Below are positions 23,680 through 35,453 of a DNA stretch of 64,000 nucleotides, piece after piece; position 1 is the stretch's first letter, and each line of letters opens with the position of its first letter. This DNA is from Moniliella sp. 'wahieum'. Taxonomy: Eukaryota; Basidiomycota; Moniliellomycetes; Moniliellales; Moniliellaceae. A model generated the notes under the pieces. The model was given only the letters and a program-made list of their open reading frames with translations. It was not told where the DNA came from and ran no database searches. The translations under genes were made by a program, and so were the position numbers. Where the stretch lies: NCBI GenBank assembly GCA_003971905.1, contig RSEE01000003.1, positions 62,001-126,000 of the forward strand, read 5' to 3'.

Positions 23680-25754
23680 TGGAGGATGCGGTGGCGAGCG
23701 CGAAAAAAAGTGCCACGAGCATCACATCGTAGCAGCACGGCACCGCAGGACCGCCCCGGCCGGGCCGCAGCTCGGAGCCAGTGTAACCCGAAAACCGATC
23801 AGATCGATCAAGCTTCAAGCTTCAAGCTTCAAGTTTCATTTTCAAACATCACGCGTTGGGCGTCACCTGTCACCCGTCACGCGCGCGTCACGCGTCACGC
23901 TCCATGGAAAGCGCCGAAAGCGCCGACCTTGCTCGAACCTAAAGCCAACAACCAGCAGGGACCCAGTGCGTCCCGGGCCCTTCGTCTAACCAACTGCCGT
24001 GATAATACAGGCGCTTCCTCGGGCCTCAGGCCTCCCTCAGGCCTCCCTCAACTTAGATTTTGGGTATGCTGTTGCACTTTTGCCCCCACATGATACTTTC
24101 GACTACGGCTACATGATGAGGCTGTATCCCTTGTAGAGACATAGAGACGAAGCCCCCCACTTCAGTCCAAATAACATGTCAAGAAGGAAGGAGAGTGACT
24201 TCGCATTGCTCTTGCATTTACCAGCTTGTCATTGTTACTGAGCGACGAGAGAGAAACGGGGGCAAAAAGTCCAAGAGGCAAAAAAGGGGGGCGAGAGAGG
24301 TCAAAAGTCTCTTGATTGATGGATGATGCTCTGTGATTAGTGCATCATCATGTACTAGATTCTTCGTTGCGATGGCGTCCCAAATCTCACTGTGAACTGT
24401 GGGACGATAAAGTGGAAAGAAGGTAATATGGGGGTGAGCACAGCACAAGCAATCAACTCCAAGATCTGCGCGTAAGAAAAAAGCTGCTATAATGAAGTAT
24501 ATACACTTGAGAGGTATACTGTAGTGTGGCCAATATAATTGACTCGGCGAAGATGGAGCAGAGCCCACCATAGTTGGCCCTGCCGCGAATTAGCCAGTCG
24601 AAGTTGAGAATCAGAGCAAGGTAAACATGTTGGCCACATATGTGCCTATCCGTATGCATTCATGCGAAACAAATGGCGGGGGGGAAAATGAGTCCTGACC
24701 GTCAGGAACTGTGGCTATGACCTGTTGGGCTTTATTACCAGTGAGTGTGGGCGCAAGGAGCTGAGAGCAAACACTAATGATCCCATCTCGTAGGCGAAGT
24801 GTTTCTTATGTCTTCCCTGCGGTTTTGTAAGAGTTTTTTTTTTACAAGCTCAGTATGCAACAGTCGCGTATAACATACTACGGAAAGTGACGCAGAAAGG
24901 GGTCAGCCCGTTGAGGGGGAAAAGGAACATTGCGAAACAACCTAGAACAGGCCAAGGCTTCCGGCTGGCTGTGGTGACTACATGTTTGACCAACAGGTGT
25001 GCGTGAGTCCACCGAAGACGCAGTTCCTCAATCTGCTTGTAATCCACATAAAAAGAAGAGATGGGAGTAGGAGTAGTATGGGTCGTCTTTCTTGAACGCA
25101 AGTCGTACTCGACCTGGTGTTGGCTGCTCCCCAAGTAAATCTGTGATTGGGGGCGGGTACGCCATTGGGTGAACCGTATATATACAGATCCAGTTGTTGC
25201 TTGATATTCACCCGCATGAAGCCAGGAGAGCGTGTCGCTCACTGCGTCTGTGCCTGTATACGAGAGAGCCTCGTTCTGGTGGTGGGCCCTGATTAATGAT
25301 TGGCTATGAGGATTGTGCCACTTTTCCTAAGCATGGTTAATCGTGGTGAATCAGAGGCGTATCCATCATGTCCTCGAGGCACTCCATCGTGTTCTGGCGC
25401 TTCTCAGCCCCGCGTGCTGTGTCCGAGGCCGGCTGTGTGATAGAGGGATGCTGCATGCTGGGCAGGCTGCAAACGAAAATTTTGGGTGCGATGGGTGGGA
25501 ACCTGAAATGTCCACTCGGTGCAAACTCTAAGCCTGGGGTGGAGCGGAAGGCGGAACTGCGGATGCCTCGGGGGGGGAAGGCCGCACGTGCAGTGGGGGA
25601 AAACCGCGGGGCAGAGGGGCAGTGTCGGTCCGAAGCTTCTAATTTTTTTCGGCGACATGCGTGTGGCAAGACTGGGTTCGTCAAGGAGTGCTGTCGGGCA
25701 TTTGTCGTGCGACACTCAGAGTTTGCTACCACCACCTCTTCCCCTCTTGGAATC
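23680..25754. other. Two-kilobase spacer between divergent SCS7 and GIS2
   Basis: No protein resembling a family is visible. A 130-codon minus-strand frame at 24850-25242 is open but not recognisable. Near SCS7 are a run of AAGCTTC copies (23808-23838), CACGCGTCACGC words (23850-23905) and a repeated CAGGCCTCCCT (24023-24050). The middle is AT-rich. TATATATA-like sequence occurs at 24497-24504 and 25176-25186. Confidence 0.5.
23808..23838. repeat. Tandem TCAAGCT array (spacer word)
   Basis: Three and a half head-to-tail copies of TCAAGCT, the last degenerate. Similar arrays recur in other spacers (50414-50431, 51973-52018) and single or double copies elsewhere. Confidence 0.85.
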
Positions 25755-26317
25755 ATGTCGTTCGCCCGTGGATGCTACAAGTACGTTTCCCATCCCTTCC
25801 CAATGCTCCTTGCCCCCATACTCACCTTACTTTCCTACCAGCTGCGGCCAGTCTGGCCACCAGGCCTCCGCCTGCCCCACCTCTGGCACGCCTACCTGCT
25901 ACAACTGCGAGCAGCCCGGCCACGTTTCCAGCGCCTGTCCCGAGGAGCCCAAGCCCAAGGCTTGCTACCGCTGCGGCGAGCGCACTCACCTCAGCCGTGA
26001 GTGCCCCACGGCCCAGGCCGGCGGGTGCTACCGCTGCGGCCAGCCGGGCCACATGGCGCGTGACTGCCCTCAGGGCGGTGCGCCGGGCAACGGCTTCTCT
26101 GCCCCGCGCCCGCGGGGGTGCGTCGTGCTACTCGTGCGGCGGTGTGGGCCACTTTAGCCGTGACTGCCCCTCGGGTGGCAACGGCGGTGGCCGCCAGGCC
26201 AAGTGCTTCAACTGTGGCGACTATGGCCACGTGTCGCGCGACTGCCCCCAGCCCCAGACCAAGTCGTGCTACCAGTGCCGCCAGGAGGGTCACATTGCCG
26301 CCGACTGCCCCAACTAA
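25755..26317 (+). CDS. GIS2: CCHC zinc-knuckle nucleic-acid-binding protein (Gis2/CNBP type)
   Basis: Cytosolic RNA-binding protein linked to translation and mRNP granules in yeast. After MSFARGCY an intron (25781-25841, GTACGT donor) completes the first knuckle. Seven C-x2-C-x4-H-x4-C knuckles follow in order: CYNCGQSGHQASAC, CYNCEQPGHVSSAC, CYRCGERTHLSREC, CYRCGQPGHMARDC, CYSCGGVGHFSRDC, CFNCGDYGHVSRDC and CYQCRQEGHIAADC; yeast Gis2 also has seven. Linkers 4-5 and 5-6 are glycine-rich. One frame change near 26115 sits in a GC-rich run between knuckles 4 and 5. About 167 residues, stop at 26317. Confidence 0.93.
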
Positions 26318-26987
26318 GCAACGGCGCCTCCCCCCAGCTGTTGCCGCTTGTAGCGTGCTGTCGTGCCATGGATCCTAGCAAAATTCGATGACCGATGATC
26401 AGCGATGCATGGTGGAGAGCCAAGTAGCATGTAAGGGTGGAACATGTAACGCTACGATACTTGAATGCCCTGAAGCTTGAAGCTTTATGGAGGCAGACAC
26501 TGGTGGCAGTCGCATGGCTATGCACAACAGAGTAGGCGGTCTGTTTGGCCAACGAGCCTCTGGGTCAGTCCGGTCAGTACAGTCAGTACTGGGCCCCGCA
26601 AACACCGACAGTTTGCCCAGCATGGCCAAGCATATATATATGCCACCATTCATCGATGAATCATCCCGGCAGGATACGCTCTCGAGTGTAACACGTGAGG
26701 AAATGTATATACGCACACCCTCCTTCTGCGCTCCCAGTCCAAATACTAGTACCTTCTTTCTTCCGTAGGCGGGACGCAATGACAGTGCAATGCCACGCCA
26801 AACATACGAACCTCGCCACCCCTGCGACTTTCTCCCATGTGTAACTATAGGCCCGTCCATATCCCTCATTGCAATCAGTGGCCATACAGTAGTGAAATTC
26901 GATTCATAGATAATACACAGCTTTTCCCCTTGCGAGAAACTGCTTAGCAGTGAGCGTTGGAAAAGGCTTCGAGAGTAGTAGGGCTTC
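26318..26987. other. Spacer between convergent genes, no gene recognised
   Basis: Contains AAGCTTGAAGCTTTA at about 26473-26487 and an ATATATATATG stretch near 26632. No coding signal. Confidence 0.5.
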
Positions 26988-28562
26988 TTAGGCAGGAGAT
27001 GTCAATGAGGGATCTGGGACAGCAGTAGGGACAGTTGTGACGGCCTCCGGCGAGACCGCGGGGTGGAGCTTTGATGTTCGTCGATCCACCACAGCATACA
27101 AGGCCGTCCAGATGAGCGCCAACGCAGCTGCCCCCAGCACGCAGCCAGCACAGATGAGCAGGCCCCTGCGGTCTCGCGTGGCGCTATGGAAGATGTTGCT
27201 TCCAACAAACGAAGCGAGTTGGATGAACATGGTATACGTCGCCAGCGCCACGGGCCGTTGCCGTTCTTCCAGTCGGTTGCTGAGCCAGGCTGCGTTGATT
27301 CCTTGCACACTGCCCATGCCCGATTGGGTGACGACCAAGCCCGCGAACAGGGCCCCTTGGATGCGGAGGCAGGAGGCAAGGCGAGCCATAAGTCCCACGG
27401 CTGAAAGGAGGAAACCCAAACGTGATGTGGGCGCCGCGATAGCCCCATCGGTCTGAGCTAAAAGCGAGCGAGAGAGAGACAACGAGGGAACCAACACTGC
27501 CAATGCTGTTCATCCCATTGGCGTGGAATCCATGGAAACCCAGCGATTGAATGATGGAGGGCGCATACGTGTTGATCGGGTAAACATGACGAGGAGAGGA
27601 AGGCCATGGCGCAGTGCCCCCACAATGCCCAGCCACAGTATACATCAAAGTCGGACCAAGTCAAGTGGTGGGAACTAGCTGCCTTGGAGGGATCGTCGTC
27701 AACCGCACGCTTGGAAAGAGTGGCTGCTTGAAGCGGAGTCAGGATAGCAATAGAGGGGGGAGGACGAGAGGAGGGCCACCAACGCCACTGCGCAGCCGTG
27801 CCCGGCCCTTCGGAAGAAGAAAGATAAAGGCGAAAAGGGAAATGGGAACAGTCATGCAGGCTCCCTCGATGATAAAAAGCCATTGGTATCCATACAGTCC
27901 CTCTCGACCTTGAAGCTGAAGCAACCCCATGGCCAGCACGCCTCCGATAGCACCGGCGACTGCGTTCGCGGCCCATAAGAACGTTAGACGTACCCCCATT
28001 TCACGGCGGGGGTAAAAGCGCGAAAGATAGTAGGCTGCTCCGGGAATGAATCCCGACTCGGCAAAGGCCAGCATAAACCTGGTCGCATAAAAGCCCGAGC
28101 GCGAATGGACAAAGGCTTGGCTCAACGTCACGCACCCCCACACGAGCATGATAAGGGGCAGCCAGAGTTGGGGCCCCATGCGCTTGATGACCAGGTTGCT
28201 GGGAATCTCAAAGACGACAATGCCCAGCGTAAATAAGGTTTGGCCTAGATGACTTGGGAGGTGCTTATCCCAACGGTGCTTGAAGTCCCCGTCGGTCAGA
28301 GCATTGCCCAAGTTGGTCCGGTCAAGTTGCAGCATGACAAACATGAGGATCACAGTGCCCAGAACGCATACATCTACGCGCAAGCGGCCGTGCACGACAA
28401 CTGGATCATCGTCCGGGTTTCTTCGAGCAAAAGTGACCGAGAGGGGTCGAGCAGGTGAATGGGCTCAACTGTGGAAATTTCGGGCTTGGAGATGCTATCC
28501 ACTTTTCGTTTTTCAGGCAGCAAAGAGGGGTGGGTGTGTCTGTCCCGAAGACTGAAAGACAT
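26988..28562 (-). CDS. MFS transporter of the anion:cation symporter (allantoate/nicotinate permease-like) family
   Basis: Plasma-membrane permease of the Dal5/Tna1-like family, which imports small organic anions or vitamins; the substrate cannot be told from sequence. The start MSFSLRDRHTHPS (28562) opens a hydrophilic N-terminus. Helix 1 is VCVLGTVILMFVMLQLDRTN with the family-typical LDRTNLGNA, and then FEIPSNLVIKRMGPQLWLP, WGCVTLSQAFV, SGFIPGAAYYLSRFYPRREM and NAVAGAIGGVLAMGLL, all close to family landmarks. The second half has PSIIQSLGF, SVGSLVVSLSLAFSSDRWG, GMGSVQGINAAWLSN and SFVGSNIFH before a cytosolic tail ending at 26988. Frame changes lie near 28420 (A run) and in the 27450-27760 linker. 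Total 524 codons, normal. A TATA element lies about 60 nt upstream. Confidence 0.85.
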
Positions 28563-28618
28563 GGGAATCGTGGTGCCGTGTAATTCGGGGGAGAAGAGGA
28601 AGAGCGTAGACCTGGGGG

Positions 28619-28627
28619 TATATATAT
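28619..28627 (-). promoter_or_regulatory. TATA box of the MFS gene
   Basis: TATATATAC on the minus strand lies 57-65 nt upstream of the ATG at 28562, a usual fungal distance. Confidence 0.5.
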
Positions 28628-29578
28628 TGACCGAGAGGAGCTCACCACAGCGATGAGATGGTCAAAATAGGGGAGACGAGAGGTGAAGACACAATCACCC
28701 CGATTTTGATCAAGGCGCCGCCGTTGGGGTAGCGTACCAGGGGCCCAGGAACGGGTGCACGGGATACAGAAGACGTGTGAGAGGTGGGTTTGCATATGCT
28801 GACGGGGACCCAGCTATCGTTGCCCAACGTTGTCAACAGAGGCAAGCGATAACGCGATGTGTAGATAGGGAGCGTGCGAGGTGACGGGTGAGGAGTTGAA
28901 GCGGGAGAAAGGCGGGATTGTGAGGCGAAGAGTCACTGCTGAGGTTACTGGGAGGTGGGCCAGTAATAAACACCCGACGGGTGCTCCTCGAGCAAGAGCG
29001 GGCTGAGCGCTGATTAATGATTGTTGCCTTCTGCGTCGGGGGTTGGTTATGCGGTGCAGGACAAAAGGCACGGCTGTGACTCCGGTTTGGACGTTGAACG
29101 ATGAACAGAGACGATCAGTAAGTGCCTCGGCACGCTTCAGATCTAGCGCGCGCCGATGTCATAGGCGTGCGGGGATGGGATGGCGAAGCGGTTGGTGGCT
29201 GGGTGATGACCCGCAACAACTGAGTGGTGTTATCGTGAGTGTACTTACTAGGGGAGAGGCCCAATTTGATTGTCGCGTGTTGGCCCTGGCGCCACAGCCC
29301 TTCGCGCCCGAAGCGGCCTCGGCCGCCTCGGCCCGAACACACCGAGGTCACCGAAGCCACCGAGCGGGCCGAGGTTAATTTAATTACTGTCGAGATTATT
29401 GTACCGTTCTGTGCAACACCACTTTACTGCCTACAGCCAACGTTCAACCGACCAGCAATCTCACATCTCCGACCAATGCGTATACTGACGTGCTTGCCAG
29501 CCTGGTATACGTTATCGCAACCAATGGTTCCTGAATCCGACCTTTTCTTCCCGATCATCAGAGTGAGGATCTTCCTGA

Positions 29579-29600
29579 TCTCTCTCTCTCTCTCTCTCTC
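29579..29600. repeat. (TC)11 microsatellite
   Basis: Uninterrupted TC dinucleotides followed by TATCTCTATC, in spacer DNA. Confidence 0.9.
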
Positions 29601-29863
29601 TATCTCTATCAATAAGTCTACTATACTGATGTGTTTTACGCGGCCCCTCGGCCCGGGGAAACCACGCCTCGGATACCGCGTGTGAGACGGACGCACTTGC
29701 GACCTGTGGCTAACCAGTTTAGCCAGTTCATCGCTCCAAATACCTTTCCTGCCTGCACCCGCCCCATGTCCTCATGTGTGAGATACATAGCGAGACGCCG
29801 CGATTGTATCATCGATACTATGACCTAGCCCATTGCACCCCTTTCTTGCTGAAGTGTGTATAG

Positions 29864-29873
29864 TATAAAAATA
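29864..29873 (+). promoter_or_regulatory. TATA box of the arylsulfotransferase-like gene
   Basis: TATAAAAATA lies 68-77 nt upstream of the ATG at 29941 and is the only such element in that position. Confidence 0.5.
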
Positions 29874-29940
29874 GCCTCTCGGCAGCAATTGCCTCCCCGC
29901 ATTGGCTGACTTCAACCCTCTTCCACCCAAAAACATTGGT

Positions 29941-31269
29941 ATGGCGCCCATTGACCAGAACAGTCTCCGCCGGCGCGGCACCGGTGTCACCGCCATCAAC
30001 AAGGAGAAGGTTGTTCCAGGATATCTGTTGGTCTCGCCTCTGACAAGCAAAGATGTATGCATTTTTTCGATACCACTGTTCTTCCTTGAACACGGTGCTG
30101 ACTCTCCCCTTGCATCCACTTCTCCAGACGTATTTGATCGACATTTTTGGTGATCAGGTCAAAAAATGGTCGCTCCCTTGGCGCAATGGCCGTCATTCGT
30201 CTGCTGCCCAATGGTAACCTGGCGATCAACAGTATCGATCCCAGCACACCAAGGCCCTTTTGGTTCTTCAATAAGTACGGTGGTGGCATCATGAGCGAGA
30301 TTGATCCCAAGACGGGTGCTGTGGTGCACCAGCACAAGGACCCGCTGGCTCATCACGATGCGTACCACTATGGCGATGGTACCGGCCGGATTCTTTACGC
30401 TGCGTTGGAGAAGCTTTCTCCGGAGGACAGCGCTCAGGTCCTGGGTGGGCTCGAGGGGATGAGGCTCCCGATGGATCGGTCTATGCCGACCTGTTGCGCG
30501 AGGTTGATGGAGACGGAAAGGTATTGTGGGAGTGCGGGTGAGCCAATACTTGGACCGGGCCACGTTTCCGCTTCAATCTCGGTACCCGCGGGAACATTAT
30601 CCATTGATCAACAGTGTGCTCCCGTTGCGGGACGGAAACGTACTCTGCTCGCTGCGCAGTGTATCGGCGGTAATCATCATTGATCGGGCGACAAAGCAGG
30701 TGATCTGGCACCTGGACCATCGCATCGTCGCCCAGCAACACTGTGCCACCGAGTTGGACAATGGCAACCTGCTCATCTTTGACAATGGCGCGTTCCGTGA
30801 TACGGAGAGTTTTCAGTTTTCGCGTGCGATTGAAGTGGACCGGTCCACCAAGGCAATCGTGTGGGAATGGACGGACGAGTCGAAGGAGCGGTTCTTTACT
30901 CCGTTCATGGGAAGCGCTCAACGCCTTCCTCCATCGTCCCCCTCGCTCCCGGGGCAACGTGGCCACACGGTTTTGTGTGAGAGCGCGTTTGGGCGGGTGA
31001 TCGAGGTGGACGAGGCGGGGGAGGTGGTGTGGGAGTGGGTATGCCCCTACTTTGCTCGCTACGAGGAGCCAGAGATGCGAGCTTTGTTTCCAGCGGAGAG
31101 CAACGCTCTGTTCCGGGCCTACAAATATCCGGCCAGTGCGTTCCCTTGGCTGCCGGAGCAAGACAAGGATCAGGTTAGGATGCCATGTGTCAGCGCGAAG
31201 CCGAAGGGGATTCAAGTTGGTCGAACCGCCGATGGGGACGGCGGGGGCGCGCGTTTGACATGGAGGTAA
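29941..31269 (+). CDS. Arylsulfotransferase (ASST)-family beta-propeller protein
   Basis: The family is best known from bacterial enzymes that move sulfate between phenolic compounds; fungal members have no assigned substrate. The start at 29941 gives MAPIDQNSLRRRGTGVTA and then PGYLLVSPLTSKD, an intron (30055-30127, GTATGC donor) and TYLIDIFGDQVKKW, the usual ASST opening strand. Repeated propeller signatures follow: VIRLLPNGNLAIN, GGGIMSEIDPKTGAVVHQH, HHDAYHYGDGTGRILY, INSVLPLRDGNVLCSL, VIIIDRATKQVIWHLDH, QQHCATELDNGNLLIFDNG, AIEVDRSTKAIVWEW and VIEVDEAGEVVWEWV. Histidines of HHD and QQH are at the positions expected for the active-site pair. No signal peptide or membrane helix is seen, unlike periplasmic bacterial enzymes. 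Frame changes lie near 30170, 30460 and 30530. About 418 codons. Confidence 0.8.
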
Positions 31270-32551
31270 TTCGAGGGGAATTAGGGCGGGTTCCCACGTC
31301 CAGCCTCGGCCGCTCAGCCGGAGCGTTTCAACTTTTTTTGACATAAAAACTAGTCCAAACCCGCGGACCCATCCTCGGACCAGATTGGTAAGTGAGTTTA
31401 GTCAGGTCCTCTGCCAATCAATCCTACTCCATCGCGGTTGCTCGTGTGAGGATGCTGTAGTGGAAGCAACACTTGTCAGGTCACCGGTCATGCATCATGG
31501 CCGAGTAGGGTCTGGGTGACTGGGTGGTTAACCCCATTTGAAGCTTGGCACTGGCTGAGGGCGCTGAGGCTCAGCTGAGTAACCTCGGGCCTCACGCAGC
31601 TGGCTGAAGCTTTGACATCGGAGACCCGAGATGGAAGGGCTGGCGGCTGAGCCTCAGCGCTGAGCCGCTGAAGTGGATACTGGAAAGTGAACGTTCAAGT
31701 ATTGGAAGTCCAGCGGGACTGCCACTGCTCTGTCCGCAGCCAGGGGGGGGGCGCAGGAAGGCACGTACAGCCCAAGCGCCCCAGGAGCACCAGCGCTTCC
31801 GCACACAGCACTCCTGCACACAGCACTCCCGCACACAGCGCTCCTGCGCCCCAGCACACCCCCAGCACACCCGCATGTGGCGAGTGCTGTAGGCTACGTA
31901 TGCACCCACTGTATGGGACTCGTTCCCGCGACGCCACCCGCCGAGGAGGGCCAGGCGGCGCGCCAGCCTGCGCATGCACCAGCCCGCAGCCCCAGCAGAA
32001 CAGTGTGCTTTCCACCAGCGGTGCTGCCCGCTGCGGGCACTGCGGCGCCCTGCAGCGCCCGACAGGCGGGCGCTGCGCAGGGGCACGCGGCATACGGGCT
32101 GTGTCCTGCCGCTGCATGAGCGAGTTGGCGTTCGGCCCGCCCGCATGCACGCACCGCGCCAGTGATCGGTTGTGTACGTTTGACAACAAACGCACGCGGC
32201 ACTGCTCTTGTGCCCCGCCGGCAAGCCTTCTGCCAGGGACCGGATGCGGCCAGCCCGGGCACCCTCCCACCACAGGCGCTGTGCCGCGCACGCGCCACAC
32301 TGGCGTCCTGCCGCCGCGGCAGACGTCGAGCGAGTGCTGCTGGCGCGCAGCAGCTCAGCACTGCACCGCCCTGCCCGCGCTGCCCCTGCCTCGGCCGTCG
32401 CCTCCTGGGATCGCCTCCCGCCACCACCACCACCACCACCACCGCCCCCCCCCCCACCCCCTGTCGGCGCTCGACGCTTCTGCTGCTGGCCTCACTGCGC
32501 CCGTCGCTGCGGCCTCCCACGCCATCTGCCCCCGCGCCGACGCTGGTCCTG
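31270..32551. other. Spacer rich in short repeats; possible 5' leader of the next gene
   Basis: Frames are Cys/Ala/Arg-rich and overlap on both strands, so none is called. A short imperfect tandem repeat based on CACACAGCACTCCTG is at about 31793-31870. Confidence 0.45.
31793..31870. repeat. Imperfect CACACAGCACTCC(T/C)G tandem repeat
   Basis: Three good copies followed by degenerate CCAGCACACCC copies. A related GCAGCGCTCCTGCG occurs at about 46216-46230. Confidence 0.6.
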
Positions 32552-35453
32552 ATGCCTCTGGCGTCTTCCTCGCCCCCCGTATCCTCCTCAGCTTCCTCTC
32601 CTTACCGCGCCGCCCATCTGGATCTGCCCAGGTCTGGCACTCTCTCCCCCTGGCCCGACGAAGCCATTGCCGACGACACCCCCACCACCTCCGCCCCTAA
32701 CTCGTACGCTGGCGAACCCACTGCAACCCCCATGGCCACATCTACTGTCTCTGCTGCCAATCCCATTGCCGCCATGGGTAAAGACGGTGGCGACATCACT
32801 GCGCGCTTGCGCGAGCTTGGTCTCGCCGATGAACCCGACCCTCATCTCCGCTTACTCAACAACGCCTTCCTTTCATCTCCCGATGCCCCCGACCTCCTCC
32901 CACTCGAGACACCCCGTCCTGCCTCCCCCTCCGGTGCGGATGTGTTGTCTCCCTCCGCTTTCGGAGGTGGCAAAAGCCACGCGTCACGTCCCCGATCGGG
33001 CACAGCCGTCTCGAACATTAGCACCATTTCGGATATGACAACGATCAGCAACGCCACAACTACCCGCGCTGCCGCCTCTGAAAATCTCGCCTCTCTCACC
33101 TCCGCCGCTCCTCCCAAAATGTTCCTGGCCATGTGTATGGTCACACATCCCGCACGAGTATGAGCCGCAGCAGCATGAATGGTCTCGAGGTTTTGCCGGA
33201 TGGCACCTCAGTTCCTTCTGCGTTGTCTACTTTGAATGGCCGTGCGTCCCCGGCAAGTCACAGTGAGGGTCCTGCCGAAGTGTTTGCCCCGGGCATGTTT
33301 GGCCGTGGTCCGCGCGGCTCGTCCAGGACACCCGTAAGCCATGGCGAGGCAGCGCGTGCGGCGTCCCGTCTTACCCGCTCTGCCGGGTACCTGCCTGCAC
33401 TTGCTCCCCGGGGGCGGACGGGTACGGCAGCCGAAGAGACGTTGGGTGAAGCTCCCTCATTGTCCCGGACGATGTAGCCACCTCGCCCACCCCCAGCGAA
33501 TCATCGAACTGGTTTGCTTCTGGCTTGGCCACCGCTGCATTTAGTGCTGGCTCGGGCTCTGTATCGGGTGCGTCATTGAAGACGAACCGAGGACGAGGCA
33601 CGAACGGTCGTTTGATACTCTGGGCACCGGACACTCTTCCGTCTCTCCCACCGTGGCTCCTGCCGTGCCGCTTGTCGCTTCGGACTCTACCGTGGCATCG
33701 AGCCACCTTACCCCACGTGACTTTACTCGGCGCGAACCTCGTGCAGGCCGCCCGGCTTGACTGATGGCGAGGCTCGTTCCCCCCAAGGCTTCTGGGCATA
33801 AGGCCCGTGTAGTTCGGACCAATCTTGCCTTGACGGTTCTGCCGCGAGCCAGAAAAAGTTGTTGGAGCCGTCGTCGTCAATGGAGCACATGTCTGTTTCC
33901 CCCGTGGTCGACTTTAGTCAGCTTTCGGCCCCGCGCGCCCTTGGCGATGAGTTGAAGCCCAGCGAGGCTGTTTCGGCTAGTACGGCTCGCAGCCCCGTGA
34001 GCCGGTCTCTCTCGATCGAGGAGGAGTCAACCGCGCCACTTTCCACGTCCAACCCGTTGGCGGTGCAGCGGGCCAAGCAAGCCGCACGCGCGCTTCCTAC
34101 AGCCCAAGCCATGGCTGACGCGAGTCGGGCCGTGGTATACAAAGAAAATGGAACGGCGATCAAGTTTTGGAGCTGTTTGCAAACCGCAAGACGATTGTCG
34201 TTTTCCCCTCGCATTGGGCGTGCCCACACTTCCAGCAATACGTCAAAAAATTGTGCAACGTTAACATGGCCGCCTTGGGCAAGGCTGGATACTCCATGAT
34301 CTTTGTTGGACAGAGCTCGACGCAGCAGATGGCTGCCTTTCAGAACTCATTCCCTTCCCCTTTTTCCCTCTATGCCGATCCCGACCGAGCGGTGTACCGT
34401 GCATTGGGAATGCAACTGGTTAACCCAGCGCTGAACGCCTATGATGAGTACCTACATGCTCTTACCCCGGCGTCTGGCCAAGAAGACTGGGTCCAAAACA
34501 GGTCTTCGCAAGGGACTGCTCCATCTCCCCCTTGCCCCTTCGGCCGGTGGTGCCAACCGCTATGTCCTAGGAGGTGTATTTGTTCTCGGGCCTGGAGCCA
34601 AGTCCAGCTTCGCGCAACGCTTGACAGCGATGAATGAGTACCCTGATGTGGAGACACTCCTTGTCGGGCTCGGCATTGAAAAGCCCATGTTACCTCTGCG
34701 GCAGCAAATTGACCCGGCGGATCGGGCCAAGGCCGATTTGGAGGTGACAGATTATTGGTCGCCCGAGACGCCGTACTACAACAACAATGCCAAGCCCGCC
34801 GCCTCGCCAGGGTCTGCAGTGAGGACAGGTACGGGGACAGGATGGGTGCCCAAAGCTTTGCGCCTACCACCCTCAACCCGAGCGGCAGGGCGGGGGCCTG
34901 CTGCATGAGTCGAAGCAACGCCTTTCTCTCTTCCTCGGTCGAGCGAAGCCTACGAGCTCAATTACCCATGCCCCGCTTCCTTCTCTTGGCCTGCCCAACC
35001 GGCGGCCGGTTGCGCCGTTCGAAAGCATGCAAAACTTTTCGGAACCGATGCACAACCCGGATCCCTTTGCGGCGCTGGGCTATAAGAGGAGGATGGGTTG
35101 TCGGCCCTGCCGAGCCAAATAACGGATGCTACCCGCGCGGCTCCCTGGCGCGTTGGTGCCGGCCTGGAGCAGCGGCATCGGCTGCGACACTCTGCTTCGG
35201 TTCCTGACATTCTCACCCTGCTCCTGAACATGCTCTAAATCATGCTGGGTCTATCATTGGGCCTGGCACGCGCCTCGGCACAGCGCAGCGCACGGGGCAA
35301 GGTGTGAGCCAATTCCTTGCTGCCCGCGAGGCGTCGGCCAAGGCCCCTGTTGGCGATGCAGCCCCCATGCGCCCTGGCCGGCCGGGCAAGATCTCGGTGC
35401 GTCAACTGACTACGGCGGCCATGCAGCCGATGGAGAACGAGCCTCATTCCTAA
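32552..35453 (+). CDS. Large protein with a peroxiredoxin-like AhpC/TSA (PRXL2-type) domain
   Basis: Long Ser/Pro-rich, probably disordered N-terminal region (MPLASSSPPVSSSAS, then GGDITARLRELGLADEPDPH and SRPRSGTAVSNISTIS), a central thioredoxin-fold domain, and a disordered C-terminus. The domain (about 34120-34800) reads VVYKENGTAIKFW, LFANRKTIVVFPSHWACPHF, QQYVKKL, AALGKAGYSMIFVGQSST, PFSLYADPDRAVYRALGMQL and, in another frame, VLGGVFVLGPGAKSSFAQR. These match the AhpC-TSA_2/PRXL2 group of putative antioxidant proteins. The usual CxxC-like site is C-P-H-F here, so only one cysteine is available. The C-terminal part includes NFSEPMHNPDPFAALGYK and ends TTAAMQPMENEPHS at 35453. Several frame changes (near 33150, 33470, 33850, 34170, 34490, 34900, 35100 and 35225) make exact length uncertain; no intron is obvious. 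The start is the first plausible ATG. Confidence 0.65.

Larger units (their letters stand above)
28563..29940. other. Spacer between divergent MFS and arylsulfotransferase-like genes
   Basis: No protein-like frame. It contains a (TC)n tract at 29579-29600 and TATA elements at both ends pointing outward. Confidence 0.5.

Noticed and set aside
24850-25242. A 130-codon minus-strand frame in the SCS7-GIS2 spacer
   Set aside because: AT-rich DNA, no recognisable motif and no sign of conservation; cannot be supported from sequence alone.
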